DNA of 45,000 nt from Limimaricola sp. G21655-S1. Its GTDB lineage: Bacteria > Pseudomonadota > Alphaproteobacteria > Rhodobacterales > Rhodobacteraceae. The notes below the pieces were generated by a model. It did not search any database. It saw only the letters and a list, made by a program, of their open reading frames with translations, and was not told where the DNA came from. A program made the position numbers and the translations under genes. Shown one piece after another: positions 32,713 through 40,663 of the stretch (position 1 is its first letter; the number at the start of each line of letters is the position of its first letter). The stretch lies in NCBI RefSeq assembly GCF_027213785.1, contig NZ_JAPWGO010000001.1, forward strand, positions 203,401 through 248,400, read 5' to 3'.

Positions 32713-33108
32713 TCAGGCGGCGATGGAAGCGAAGGCGTCGCGCAGCCTGATCAGGTCCTCGATCCGGCCCGACCCCATCATCTGCAGCGGGCTGCGGCCG
32801 CCAAGGGCTGGCTGGCGGGCACGGATCCAGTCGGCGGGGCCGAGCGTCGCGCTCGCGCTGCGGGTGGCGACGTGGATGTCGCGGAGGAGCGCCATGCGGC
32901 GCAGCCGCTCGCGGTCGACGATCTCGACCTGTCCGGCGCACCAGCGGCGCCAGCTCTCGGGCTGCATGCCGCCGAGGATGGCCACCATCTGCGCATCGCG
33001 CAGCTCCCAGACCCGGGCGAGCAGCACGGCAGTGCGGACGAGCGGACCGGTTTCCGCAGGGCTGACGGGACGTTCGGGGGCCTCGACGGACCGGACGGCT
33101 GCGAACAA
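32713..33108 (-). CDS. Orphan DUF2384 (MbcA/ParS/Xre antitoxin-like) protein
   Basis: A 131-residue protein. The middle (ARVWELRDAQMVAILGGM...SWRRWCAGQ, about 31-60) looks like the helical Xre-like part. The C-terminus, LGGRSPLQMMGSGRIEDLIR followed by LRDAF, matches the toxin-binding domain of MbcA/ParS antitoxins, in which similar LGG(R/K)SPL blocks are conserved. Such proteins normally sit next to a RES-domain toxin; none is present on either side. The start is a TTG with AGGAG 7 bases upstream. It may be a solitary regulator or the survivor of a lost toxin-antitoxin pair. Confidence 0.72.
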   Translation of the reverse strand: MFAAVRSVEAPERPVSPAETGPLVRTAVLLARVWELRDAQMVAILGGMQPESWRRWCAGQVEIVDRERLRRMALLRDIHVATRSASATLGPADWIRARQPALGGRSPLQMMGSGRIEDLIRLRDAFASIAA

Positions 33109-33215
33109 GGGCGCTCTCCTCTGTCTCTGCCCCCCGCTATACCCGAGTCGCGTCTAGCGGGCAGAAACGGTTCCAGCATCTCCGTGTGATGGGCGAAAAT
33201 TTGCCGATTTCGGGC

Positions 33216-34145
33216 CTAGCAGGCCCCGGCGACGGCCTCGGCGGCAGCAACCGCACCGCCGATCCGCTCGGCCATATGGTCCATGAAGAGCCGCATCTTC
33301 GGGTCCTGCAGCCGACGATGCGTGAACAGGCAGGCCATCTGCACCGGCAGGGGCGGCGTTTCGGTGCAGACCGGCACCAGCCGGCCCGCCGCCAGATGAT
33401 CGGCGATCTCGAACACCGGCTTGAGCGCGATTCCGGCACCAGCCAGAGCCCAATCGGTGAGCACGTCGCCATCATCGCATTCGAGCCGCCCGCTCACCGG
33501 GTAGGCGCGCGGACCTTCGGGGGTCATCAGGGTCCAGCGGAACTCCGTGGCGCCGGGAAAGCGCAGGTTGAGGCAATCATGCGCGCCGCTCACCAGGGCC
33601 GCGCCGTCGCGCGGGGTGCCGCGTCGGGCGATGTAGTCGGGCGCAGCGCAGAGCAGTCTTGCGCAGCTGGCGATCTGGCGGATCGTCAGATCGCTGTCGG
33701 CGGGGCGGCCGAGGAAGAACCGCAGATCGATCGCCTCGGCGGCGAGATCGATCATCCGGTCCGACAGCCGCAACCGCAGATCGACCTGGGGATAGGTGGC
33801 GGCGAAGCCCGGAAGCTCCGGCGCGATCAGGCGCCGCCCGACGCCCAGAGGGGCCGCGACATGGATCGTGCCGCGCGGGTTTTCGGTGATCCGCGAGACC
33901 AGCGCCTCGGCCTCCTCGACCTTTTCCAGCACCGCGCGCGCGCCGTCGTAGAAGCTGCGGCCCTGCTCGGTGGGGGCGAGGCTGCGGGTGGTGCGCTGGA
34001 ACAGCCGCACGCCCAGATGCGTCTCGAGCTGCCCGATCCGGGCCGATGCCACGGCGGCCGACACCCGCAGATCGCGCCCGGCCGCCGACATCGAGCCCAA
34101 CTCGTAGACCCTGACGAAGGTGCGGATGTTGTCGAGATAGGCCAA
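33216..34145 (-). CDS. LysR-family transcriptional regulator
   Basis: A 309-residue regulator. The N-terminal winged helix-turn-helix spans about residues 4-62 (RTFVRVYELGSMSAAGRDLR, LGVRLFQRTTRSLAPTEQG). The effector-binding domain (about 90-300) belongs to the large PBP2 group typical of the AaeR/PecT/CrgA-like subfamily. The start is a TTG: in-frame upstream sequence holds a stop seven codons earlier and no ATG. No divergent partner gene shares its promoter, so the target is unknown. Confidence 0.87.
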   Translation of the reverse strand: MAYLDNIRTFVRVYELGSMSAAGRDLRVSAAVASARIGQLETHLGVRLFQRTTRSLAPTEQGRSFYDGARAVLEKVEEAEALVSRITENPRGTIHVAAPLGVGRRLIAPELPGFAATYPQVDLRLRLSDRMIDLAAEAIDLRFFLGRPADSDLTIRQIASCARLLCAAPDYIARRGTPRDGAALVSGAHDCLNLRFPGATEFRWTLMTPEGPRAYPVSGRLECDDGDVLTDWALAGAGIALKPVFEIADHLAAGRLVPVCTETPPLPVQMACLFTHRRLQDPKMRLFMDHMAERIGGAVAAAEAVAGAC

Positions 34146-34217
34146 GTCACGTTCCCATCGCTGTCAGCTGGGGCTTGGTTACGCCGCCTTACGGGGTTCG
34201 GCCAGTGGCAGCCGGAG

Positions 34218-34871
34218 CTAGCCCAGTATGCCGGGGCCGATCAGCATCACCGCGAGCGGCAGCGGCGCTGTGGCCAGCAGCATGGTCAGCGCCACGGCAA
34301 CCGGCTGGAACAACCGGCTCAGCCCGGCGGCCAGCAGGATGCCGCCGCCGCCGCCGATCAGCGAGTTGCCCGGCAGGTTCACCAGCAGTGCCAGAACGAG
34401 ATAACGCCGCCGCAGCACCCAGCGCCGGGCCCAGCGCGGCACGCTGTCCTCGAGCTTGCGCATCCGTGCCTCTGGATCGGTTTCGCGCAGCCGCGCCAAT
34501 GCCGCGGCGGCCCTGTCGAAGCCCAGCCGGTCCAGCGCCAGACAGACCCGCGGCGCGGCGAGCGCCCGGCCGGCCCCGAAGGCCAGCATCAGCCCCACCG
34601 CCGTCGCGCCCCAGACGATGGGTGCGGCGGCAGCGCCATGCGCCATCAGCAGCGCCAGCCCGATCTCGGCCCCCGGCACGAAGGGAATCGCCAGCACCAC
34701 CGCGTAGAGCAGGAGCAGACCCGCGACCGTGAGGCCGAGCAGTTCCATCCGGCCTTGCGCGGCCATCTCGGCGGCGAAGTCGCGCAGCCAGAAGGCCAGC
34801 CAGAGATTGACCGCGATCAGGATCGCGACCAGCGCGAGGCGCAGGGCCAGTCGGGGCAGGGTGGTACGCAT
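34218..34871 (-). CDS. Small polytopic membrane protein, weakly VTT/TVP38-like
   Basis: A 217-residue protein with hydrophobic segments near residues 8-30, 42-68, 72-100 and two or three in the last 70 residues. A basic middle region (about 105-150, ending RRWVLRRRY) separates the halves. AIPFVPGAEIGLALLM and LVNLPGNSLIGGGGGILLAAG are reminiscent of the glycine/proline re-entrant loops of VTT proteins, but the match is not decisive. GGAG lies 4 bases before ATG 34871. It is 74 bases downstream of glpR on the same strand and could be read with it. No function can be assigned. Confidence 0.65.
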   Translation of the reverse strand: MRTTLPRLALRLALVAILIAVNLWLAFWLRDFAAEMAAQGRMELLGLTVAGLLLLYAVVLAIPFVPGAEIGLALLMAHGAAAAPIVWGATAVGLMLAFGAGRALAAPRVCLALDRLGFDRAAAALARLRETDPEARMRKLEDSVPRWARRWVLRRRYLVLALLVNLPGNSLIGGGGGILLAAGLSRLFQPVAVALTMLLATAPLPLAVMLIGPGILG

Positions 34872-34945
34872 CGGCACTCCGGGCGCGCGGGCAGGAAAGG
34901 CGCATCCCCCTTTATGCCTCGAAGGGGTGAATCGCCAGTGCAGGG

Positions 34946-35713
34946 CTAGTCCGGTCGGGCGATGACGATGCGGGTGCCCCATTCGGCGCAGCGCTGCGCC
35001 AGCGCGGGAGGCGGCGGTGCGTCGGTATAGAAGACGTCGATCTCGCGCAGCGAGGCGATGCGCGCGGGCGCGGAGCGCGAGAACTTGGAGCGGTCGGCCA
35101 CCAGGACGGTGCGGCGCGAACGGCGCAGCAGGCTCTGGTTCACCCCGACCTCCTCAATGTCGAAATCGAGCAGGTCGCCGGTCTCGTCGAGCGCCGAGCA
35201 GCCGATCACCGCGAGATCGAACTTGAACTGCTGGATCGTCTGGGTGGTGAGCGAACCAACGAGCCCGCCATCCGAGCGCCTGAGCGCGCCGCCGGTGACG
35301 ATCACCTGCGCCTCGGCGTTCTCGGCGAGGATGGTGGCGACGTTCATGTTGTTGGTGACCACCATCAGCCCGCGATGGCGCAGCAGCGCCCGCGCCACCG
35401 CCTCGGTCGAGGTGCCGATGTTGAGAAAGATCGAGGCATCGTCCGAAATCTCGGCAGCACAGGCCGCGGCGATCGCGGATTTGGGCCCGGGGTTGAGGCT
35501 GCGGCGATGTTCGTAGCCGATATTGACGGTGCCCGATGGCAGCACCGCACCGCCATGCACTCGCTCGAGTCGTCCGGCCTCGGCCAGATCGGTCAGGTCG
35601 CGGCGGATCGTCTGCAGGGTCACCCCGAAATGTTCGGCCAGCCCCTCGACCGTGACCCGCCCTTCGCGGCGGGCGATCTCGAGGATTTCTGGCTGCCGAA
35701 AGCTCTGTGACAT
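34946..35713 (-). CDS. glpR: DeoR-family repressor of glycerol metabolism
   Basis: A 255-residue regulator. The N-terminal HTH is QPEILEIARREGRVTVEGLA with GVTLQTIRRDLTDL and the DeoR signature ERVHGGAVL. The C-terminal DeoR sensor domain has FLNIGTSTEAVARALL, VTNNMNVATIL and LVGSLTTQTIQQF, and probably binds glycerol-3-phosphate. It is transcribed away from glpD across a 271-base shared region, which is the usual arrangement for a local repressor. ATG 35713 is preferred over 35767 because the shorter form begins directly with the HTH. Confidence 0.88.
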   Translation of the reverse strand: MSQSFRQPEILEIARREGRVTVEGLAEHFGVTLQTIRRDLTDLAEAGRLERVHGGAVLPSGTVNIGYEHRRSLNPGPKSAIAAACAAEISDDASIFLNIGTSTEAVARALLRHRGLMVVTNNMNVATILAENAEAQVIVTGGALRRSDGGLVGSLTTQTIQQFKFDLAVIGCSALDETGDLLDFDIEEVGVNQSLLRRSRRTVLVADRSKFSRSAPARIASLREIDVFYTDAPPPPALAQRCAEWGTRIVIARPD

Positions 35714-35739
35714 CGCGCGGATCCCGTTATGGATGTTCC

Positions 35740-35767
35740 ATAATGCGCGGAATCCGGCAGAATGCAA
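35740..35767 (-). promoter_or_regulatory. Possible glpR promoter
   Basis: On the minus strand TTGCAT (35767-35762) is followed after 16 bases by CATTAT (35745-35740), four of six matches to the -10 consensus. The leader to ATG 35713 would be about 20 bases. Confidence 0.35.
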
Positions 35768-35824
35768 CGCAAACGCGGGATTGCTTCCCTATGTGAATGG
35801 AAACCTATAGCCCGTCTTTCCCGC

Positions 35825-35852
35825 GAAAACTCCCAAAAAGTGCTGAAAACTC
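35825..35852 (+). promoter_or_regulatory. Direct repeat GAAAACTC, 20 bp apart, in the glpR-glpD gap
   Basis: GAAAACTC occurs at 35825-35832 and 35845-35852. The 20-base spacing is about two helical turns, so a regulator could bind both on one DNA face. GlpR itself or an activator of glpD are candidates. Confidence 0.35.
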
Positions 35853-35877
35853 TACTCCCTATGGTCGCGAACGGTAC

Positions 35878-35903
35878 AGGTTCGGATCGAAGAAAGCGAA
35901 CCT
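35878..35903 (+). promoter_or_regulatory. Inverted repeat AGGTTCG-N12-CGAACCT, candidate GlpR operator
   Basis: Perfect 7-bp arms (35878-35884 and 35897-35903) lie 82 bases before the glpD start. The position and symmetry suit a repressor operator, but I cannot match it to a known GlpR consensus. Confidence 0.4.
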
Positions 35904-35984
35904 AAACGAAAAATTCCTCTTGCTTGGCGCGCTTCTCGGAGTCAGGATCACGGGCGAACCGAACACGGGGCGGGGGGCATCCAC

Positions 35985-37577
35985 TTGTCGGCAGTCGAGA
36001 CAACCGAAGATGTCAGCGATCTCTTCGTGATCGGTGGCGGCATCAATGGCTGCGGCATCGCCCGCGACGCTGCCGGGCGCGGGCTGTCGGTGGTTCTGGC
36101 CGAGATGGACGATCTCGCGCAGGCGACCTCCTCCTCCTCGACCAAGCTGTTCCATGGCGGGTTGCGCTACCTCGAATATTTCGAGTTCCGGCTGGTGCGC
36201 GAGGCGCTGATCGAGCGCGAGACGCTGCTGCGCGCCATGCCGCACATCTCCTGGCCGATGCGCTTCGTGCTGCCCTATCACCCGTCGATGCGGTTCGAGA
36301 GCGATACCCCGACCTCGAAGCTTCTGGGCACGGTGATGCCCTGGATGAAGGGGCGGCGCCCGGCCTGGCTGATCCGGCTGGGGCTTTTCATGTACGACCA
36401 TCTGGGCGGGCGGAAGATCCTGCCCGGCACCCGCACGCTCGATCTCAGGCGCGACCCGGCCGGCGGCCCGCTCGATCCCAAGTTCGAGACCGCCTACGAA
36501 TACTCCGACTGCTGGATCGAGGATTCGCGGCTCGTGGTCCTGAACGCCCGCGACGCCGAGGCGCGCGGCGCGCGGATCATGACCCGAACCAAGGTGCTGC
36601 ATGCGACGCGGGAGGGCGAGCTCTGGGTCATCGAGGTCGAGGACCGCGACACCGGCGCGCGGCGCACGCACCGGGCCAGGATGCTGGTCAATGCGGGCGG
36701 GCCCTGGGTCGGCAAGCTGCTGAAGGGCGCGATCGACGTGGAAACCCGCGAGGGCGTGCGCCTCGTGCGCGGCAGCCACATCGTCACCGAGCGGCTCTAC
36801 GATCACGACAAGTGCTATTTCTTCCAAGGCACCGACGGGCGGATCATCTTCGCGATCCCCTACGAGACCGATTTCACGCTGATCGGCACCACCGATGCCG
36901 ACCACCCCGATCCCTCCGAGCCGGCGATCTGCACGCCCGAGGAGCAGGACTATCTGTGCCGCTTCGCGAGCCGCTATTTCGAACGCGAGGTGACGCGCGA
37001 CGACATCGTCTGGACCTATTCGGGGGTGCGTCCGCTCTATGACGACGGCGCCTCGAGCGCCACGGCGGCGACGCGGGACTACACGCTCAAGGTCAATGCC
37101 GAGGGCGGCGCGCCGGTGCTCAACGTCTTCGGCGGCAAGATCACCACCTATCGCCGCCTCGCCGAGAGCGCGATGGAGAAGATCGCGCCCTATTTCGAGA
37201 CCACAAAGGGTCGCTGGACCGCCGGCGTCGCGCTGCCGGGCGGGGATTTCCCGGTCGATGGCGTCGAGGCGCTGATCGCGGGGCTCGAGGCGGATTACCC
37301 GTTCCTCGACCGGCGCTGGGCGCGGCGGCTGGTGCGCGCCTATGGCACCGAGGCGCGGTTGATCCTCGGCAAGGCCCGGAGCGCGCAGGATCTCGGTCGC
37401 GATTTCGGGGCGACGCTGACCGAGGCCGAGGTCGCGTGGCTCGTCGAAAAGGAATACGCTCGCAGCGCGGATGACGTGCTGTGGAGGAGATCGAAGCTGG
37501 GGCTGCGCCTGACAGGAGATCAGGCCGCCGCCCTCGAGGACTGGATGCAGGGAGAGAGGGCCGCGCGGCACGGCTGA
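35985..37577 (+). CDS. glpD: Glycerol-3-phosphate dehydrogenase (aerobic, FAD)
   Basis: A 530-residue membrane-associated flavoprotein that oxidises glycerol-3-phosphate to dihydroxyacetone phosphate and passes electrons to quinone. The FAD site is LFVIGGGINGCGIARDAAGR. SSSSTKLFHGGLRYLE and TDFTLIGTTDADH are GlpD signatures, and NVFGGKITTYRRLAE is the conserved C-terminal block. No ATG is available in frame at the expected position; TTG 35985, giving LSAVETTEDVSDLF, is the likely start with a G-rich ribosome site. It is first in the glp operon; glpS follows 29 bases on. Confidence 0.93.
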   Translation: MSAVETTEDVSDLFVIGGGINGCGIARDAAGRGLSVVLAEMDDLAQATSSSSTKLFHGGLRYLEYFEFRLVREALIERETLLRAMPHISWPMRFVLPYHPSMRFESDTPTSKLLGTVMPWMKGRRPAWLIRLGLFMYDHLGGRKILPGTRTLDLRRDPAGGPLDPKFETAYEYSDCWIEDSRLVVLNARDAEARGARIMTRTKVLHATREGELWVIEVEDRDTGARRTHRARMLVNAGGPWVGKLLKGAIDVETREGVRLVRGSHIVTERLYDHDKCYFFQGTDGRIIFAIPYETDFTLIGTTDADHPDPSEPAICTPEEQDYLCRFASRYFEREVTRDDIVWTYSGVRPLYDDGASSATAATRDYTLKVNAEGGAPVLNVFGGKITTYRRLAESAMEKIAPYFETTKGRWTAGVALPGGDFPVDGVEALIAGLEADYPFLDRRWARRLVRAYGTEARLILGKARSAQDLGRDFGATLTEAEVAWLVEKEYARSADDVLWRRSKLGLRLTGDQAAALEDWMQGERAARHG

Positions 37578-37606
37578 GGAGGGCCGCGCGACCGGGGAGG
37601 ACGATC

Positions 37607-38695
37607 ATGACGCTGACGCTGGAGGGCGTGTCGAAGCGGGTGGAGGGGCAGACCCATATCCACCGCACCGACCTCACGTTGCAAAACGGCACGATGAACG
37701 TGCTGCTGGGCCCGACCCTGTCGGGCAAGACCTCGTTGATGCGGCTGATGGCGGGGCTCGACGCGCCGACGACCGGCCGCATCCTGTGGAACGGCGAGGA
37801 CGTGACCAGCGTGCGGGTGCAGGACCGCAAGGTGGCGATGGTCTACCAGCAGTTCATCAACTACCCGTCGATGACGGTCTACGACAACATCGCCTCGCCG
37901 ATGCGGATCTCGGGCAAGTCGAAGGACGAGATCGACGCCGCCGTTCGAAAATCGGCCGAGATGATGAAGCTGACCCCGCTTCTCGACCGCAAGCCGCTTG
38001 AGCTGTCGGGCGGTCAGCAACAGCGCTGCGCGCTGGCCCGGGCGCTGGTCAAGGATGCGGGTCTGGTGCTCTTGGACGAGCCGCTGGCCAATCTCGACTA
38101 CAAGCTGCGCGAGGAACTGCGCGCCGAAATCCCAAAGATCTTCGAAGAGGCGGGCTCGATCTTCGTCTATGCGACCACCGAGCCGGAGGAGGCGCTGCTA
38201 CTGGGCGGCCATGTCGCGACGCTCTGGGAGGGGCGAGTGACGCAGTTCGGCCCGACGCCACAGGTCTACCGCCACCCGGTGGACGCGACCACGGCACGGG
38301 TCTTCTCCGATCCGCCGATGAATTTCCTGCCCTTCGAGAAGCGCGGGGCGGTCCTGCATCTCGATGGCGGCCGCGAGGTGCCGGCCGCGGGCGCGCTGGG
38401 CGGCTTGCGCGACGGTCGCTATCAGGGGGGCTTCCGCCCCAACCACATGGAGCTGGAACGCCGCCACGAGGGCGACATCGCCTTCGAGACGCGGCTCGCG
38501 GTGACCGAGATCACCGGCTCCGAGACCTTCGTGCATCTCGACCATCACGGCACCCGTTGGGTCGGGCTGATCCATGGCGTGCGCAACCTGCGCCCCGGGC
38601 AGGCGCTCACCGCCTATCTCGACCCGGCGCATGTCTACGTCTTCGCCGAGGACGGTCCGCTCGTCGCCCCTGCATCCTACGTGGAGGCCGCCTGA
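37607..38695 (+). CDS. glpS: Glycerol ABC transporter ATP-binding protein GlpS
   Basis: A 362-residue ATPase of the rhizobial-type GlpSTPQV glycerol importer. The ATPase domain spans 1-230 and an OB-fold regulatory domain follows. Walker A is GPTLSGKT (35-42), lacking the usual second glycine. The signature LSGGQQQR (133-140) and Walker B LVLLDEP (153-159) are normal. The H-loop reads YATTEPEEA, with threonine (191) in place of the catalytic histidine. GGGGAGG lies just upstream of ATG 37607. It must pair with GlpT, whose start is one base past the stop. Confidence 0.92.
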   Translation: MTLTLEGVSKRVEGQTHIHRTDLTLQNGTMNVLLGPTLSGKTSLMRLMAGLDAPTTGRILWNGEDVTSVRVQDRKVAMVYQQFINYPSMTVYDNIASPMRISGKSKDEIDAAVRKSAEMMKLTPLLDRKPLELSGGQQQRCALARALVKDAGLVLLDEPLANLDYKLREELRAEIPKIFEEAGSIFVYATTEPEEALLLGGHVATLWEGRVTQFGPTPQVYRHPVDATTARVFSDPPMNFLPFEKRGAVLHLDGGREVPAAGALGGLRDGRYQGGFRPNHMELERRHEGDIAFETRLAVTEITGSETFVHLDHHGTRWVGLIHGVRNLRPGQALTAYLDPAHVYVFAEDGPLVAPASYVEAA

Positions 38696-38696
38696 C

Positions 38697-39791
38697 ATGG
38701 CCAAGATCACGCTCGACAACCTCGCGCATTCCTACCTCAAGCAACCGAAATCCGACGATGACTGGGCGCTCAAGGAGTTGAACCACGACTGGGCCGATGG
38801 CGAGGCCTACGCGCTCCTGGGCTCGTCGGGTTGTGGCAAGTCCACGCTGCTCAACATCATCTCGGGGCTGCTGCGGCCGAGCCGGGGGCGAATCCTGTTC
38901 GACGGGCGCGACGTGACCGACGCGCCGACGGCCGAGCGCAACATCGCGCAGGTATTCCAGTTCCCGGTGGTCTACGACACCATGACGGTGGGCGAGAACC
39001 TCGCCTTTCCCCTCAAGAACCGCGGCGCCGATCCGAAATACATCGCCGAGCGAGTGAACAGCATCGCGGCGATGATCGGCATGGAGGATCAGCTCAGGCG
39101 CAAGGCGCGCGGGCTGACGGCCGACGCCAAGCAGAAGATCAGCCTCGGTCGCGGCATGGTGCGCGAGGACGTGAACGCGCTTCTCTTCGACGAGCCGCTG
39201 ACCGTGATCGACCCCCACATGAAGTGGGAACTCAGGACCCAGCTCAAGCAGCTGCACCACGACTTCGGCCACACGATGATCTACGTCACCCACGACCAGA
39301 CCGAGGCGCTGACCTTCGCCGACAAGGTGGTGGTGATGTATGATGGGCGCGTGGTACAGATCGGCACGCCGCAGGAGCTGTTCGAGCGGCCCGCGCATAC
39401 CTTCGTGGGCTTCTTCATCGGTTCGCCCGGCATGAACCTGTTCGACGCCCAGGTCTCGGGCGCGACCGCCACCGTGCAGGGCGTGGCGGTGCCGTTGGGC
39501 GACAGCTACGCCCCCGTCGCGGGTCAGGTGCAGATCGGCGTCCGGCCCGAATTCGTCCGGCTGCATGCCGGCGGCGAAGGGCTGCCCGCGCGCATCTTGC
39601 GCGTCGAGGATGTGGGCCGCCACAAGATCGTCCGGCTCGATGTCGGCGGCACCGCCGCCAACGCGATCCTCGACGAGGGCACGCCGGTGCCGGCAGGGGC
39701 CGACCGGGTGAGCTTCGATACGGAGGCGATCAACGTCTATGCCGACGAGTGGCGCGTCGCTCCGGGGACCGCGCAGGGGAGGGCCGCGTGA
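38697..39791 (+). CDS. glpT: Glycerol ABC transporter ATP-binding protein GlpT
   Basis: A 364-residue partner of GlpS, unrelated to the E. coli GlpT antiporter. Walker A GSSGCGKST (42-50), Q-loop VFQFPVVYDT, Walker B ALLFDEP (161-167) and H-loop VTHDQTEA (His199) are intact. The ABC signature is replaced by LTADAKQK (140-147) where LSGGQQQR is expected. A C-terminal OB-fold domain (about 245-364) follows. The pattern is complementary to that of GlpS. The stop overlaps the glpP start by one base. Confidence 0.92.
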   Translation: MAKITLDNLAHSYLKQPKSDDDWALKELNHDWADGEAYALLGSSGCGKSTLLNIISGLLRPSRGRILFDGRDVTDAPTAERNIAQVFQFPVVYDTMTVGENLAFPLKNRGADPKYIAERVNSIAAMIGMEDQLRRKARGLTADAKQKISLGRGMVREDVNALLFDEPLTVIDPHMKWELRTQLKQLHHDFGHTMIYVTHDQTEALTFADKVVVMYDGRVVQIGTPQELFERPAHTFVGFFIGSPGMNLFDAQVSGATATVQGVAVPLGDSYAPVAGQVQIGVRPEFVRLHAGGEGLPARILRVEDVGRHKIVRLDVGGTAANAILDEGTPVPAGADRVSFDTEAINVYADEWRVAPGTAQGRAA

Positions 39792-40663
39792 TGAACAAGA
39801 CCGTCAATCAGAAAGCCTGGTTCCTGGTGCTGCCGGTGCTGATCCTCGTCGGCTTCTCGGCGGTGATCCCGCTGATGACCGTGGTGAACTATTCCGTGCA
39901 GGACACCTTCGGCAACAACGTCTTCTTCTGGGCCGGTCTCGACTGGTTCCGTGACATGCTCGAGAGCGAGCGGATGTGGAACGCGCTGGGCCGCCAGTTG
40001 GTCTTCTCGAGCATCATCCTCGCGATCGAGGTGCCGCTGGGCATCTTCGTCGCGCTCAACATGCCGAAGAAAGGCTTCTGGGCCTCGTTCTGCCTCGTGC
40101 TGATGTCGCTGCCGCTGCTGATCCCGTGGAACGTGGTCGGCACGATCTGGCAGATCTTTGGCCGGGTCGACATCGGGCTCCTGGGCTACGTGCTGGCCAA
40201 GCTGGGGGTGAACTACAACTACACCCAGAACGTGATCGACGCCTGGGCCACGGTCATCATCATGGATGTCTGGCACTGGACCTCGCTGGTGGCGCTCTTG
40301 GCCTATGCCGGCCTGCAATCGATCCCCGACGCCTACTACCAGGCCGCCAAGATCGACCAGGCCTCGCGCTGGAAGGTGTTCCGCTTCATCGAACTGCCGA
40401 AGATGGCGGGCGTGCTGATGATCGCGATCCTGCTGCGGTTCATGGACAGTTTCATGATCTATACCGAGCCCTTCGTCGTTACCGGCGGCGGTCCCGGCAA
40501 CGCCACCACCTTCCTGTCGATCGATCTCGTGAAGATGGCGCTGGGACAGTTCGACCTCGGCCCGGCGGCGGCCTTCAGCCTGATGTACTTCCTCGTCATC
40601 CTGCTGATCTCCTGGGTGTTCTACACCGTGATGACCAACCTCGACAAAAGGGATGGTGTCTGA
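39791..40663 (+). CDS. glpP: Glycerol ABC transporter permease GlpP
   Basis: A 290-residue inner-membrane permease of the MalF/UgpA type with six hydrophobic segments. The EAA coupling loop is YYQAAKIDQASRWKVFRFIE followed by LPKMAG (about 196-221), and VTGGGPGNATTFLSIDL is the usual motif of sugar and polyol permeases. It starts at ATG 39791, overlapping the glpT stop, and its own stop overlaps glpQ, so the subunits are translated in sequence. Confidence 0.92.
   Translation: MNKTVNQKAWFLVLPVLILVGFSAVIPLMTVVNYSVQDTFGNNVFFWAGLDWFRDMLESERMWNALGRQLVFSSIILAIEVPLGIFVALNMPKKGFWASFCLVLMSLPLLIPWNVVGTIWQIFGRVDIGLLGYVLAKLGVNYNYTQNVIDAWATVIIMDVWHWTSLVALLAYAGLQSIPDAYYQAAKIDQASRWKVFRFIELPKMAGVLMIAILLRFMDSFMIYTEPFVVTGGGPGNATTFLSIDLVKMALGQFDLGPAAAFSLMYFLVILLISWVFYTVMTNLDKRDGV

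Noticed and set aside
32713-33108. A complete toxin-antitoxin operon
   Set aside because: No RES-domain or other toxin-like frame lies upstream or downstream; neighbours are a LysR regulator and a TRIC channel.
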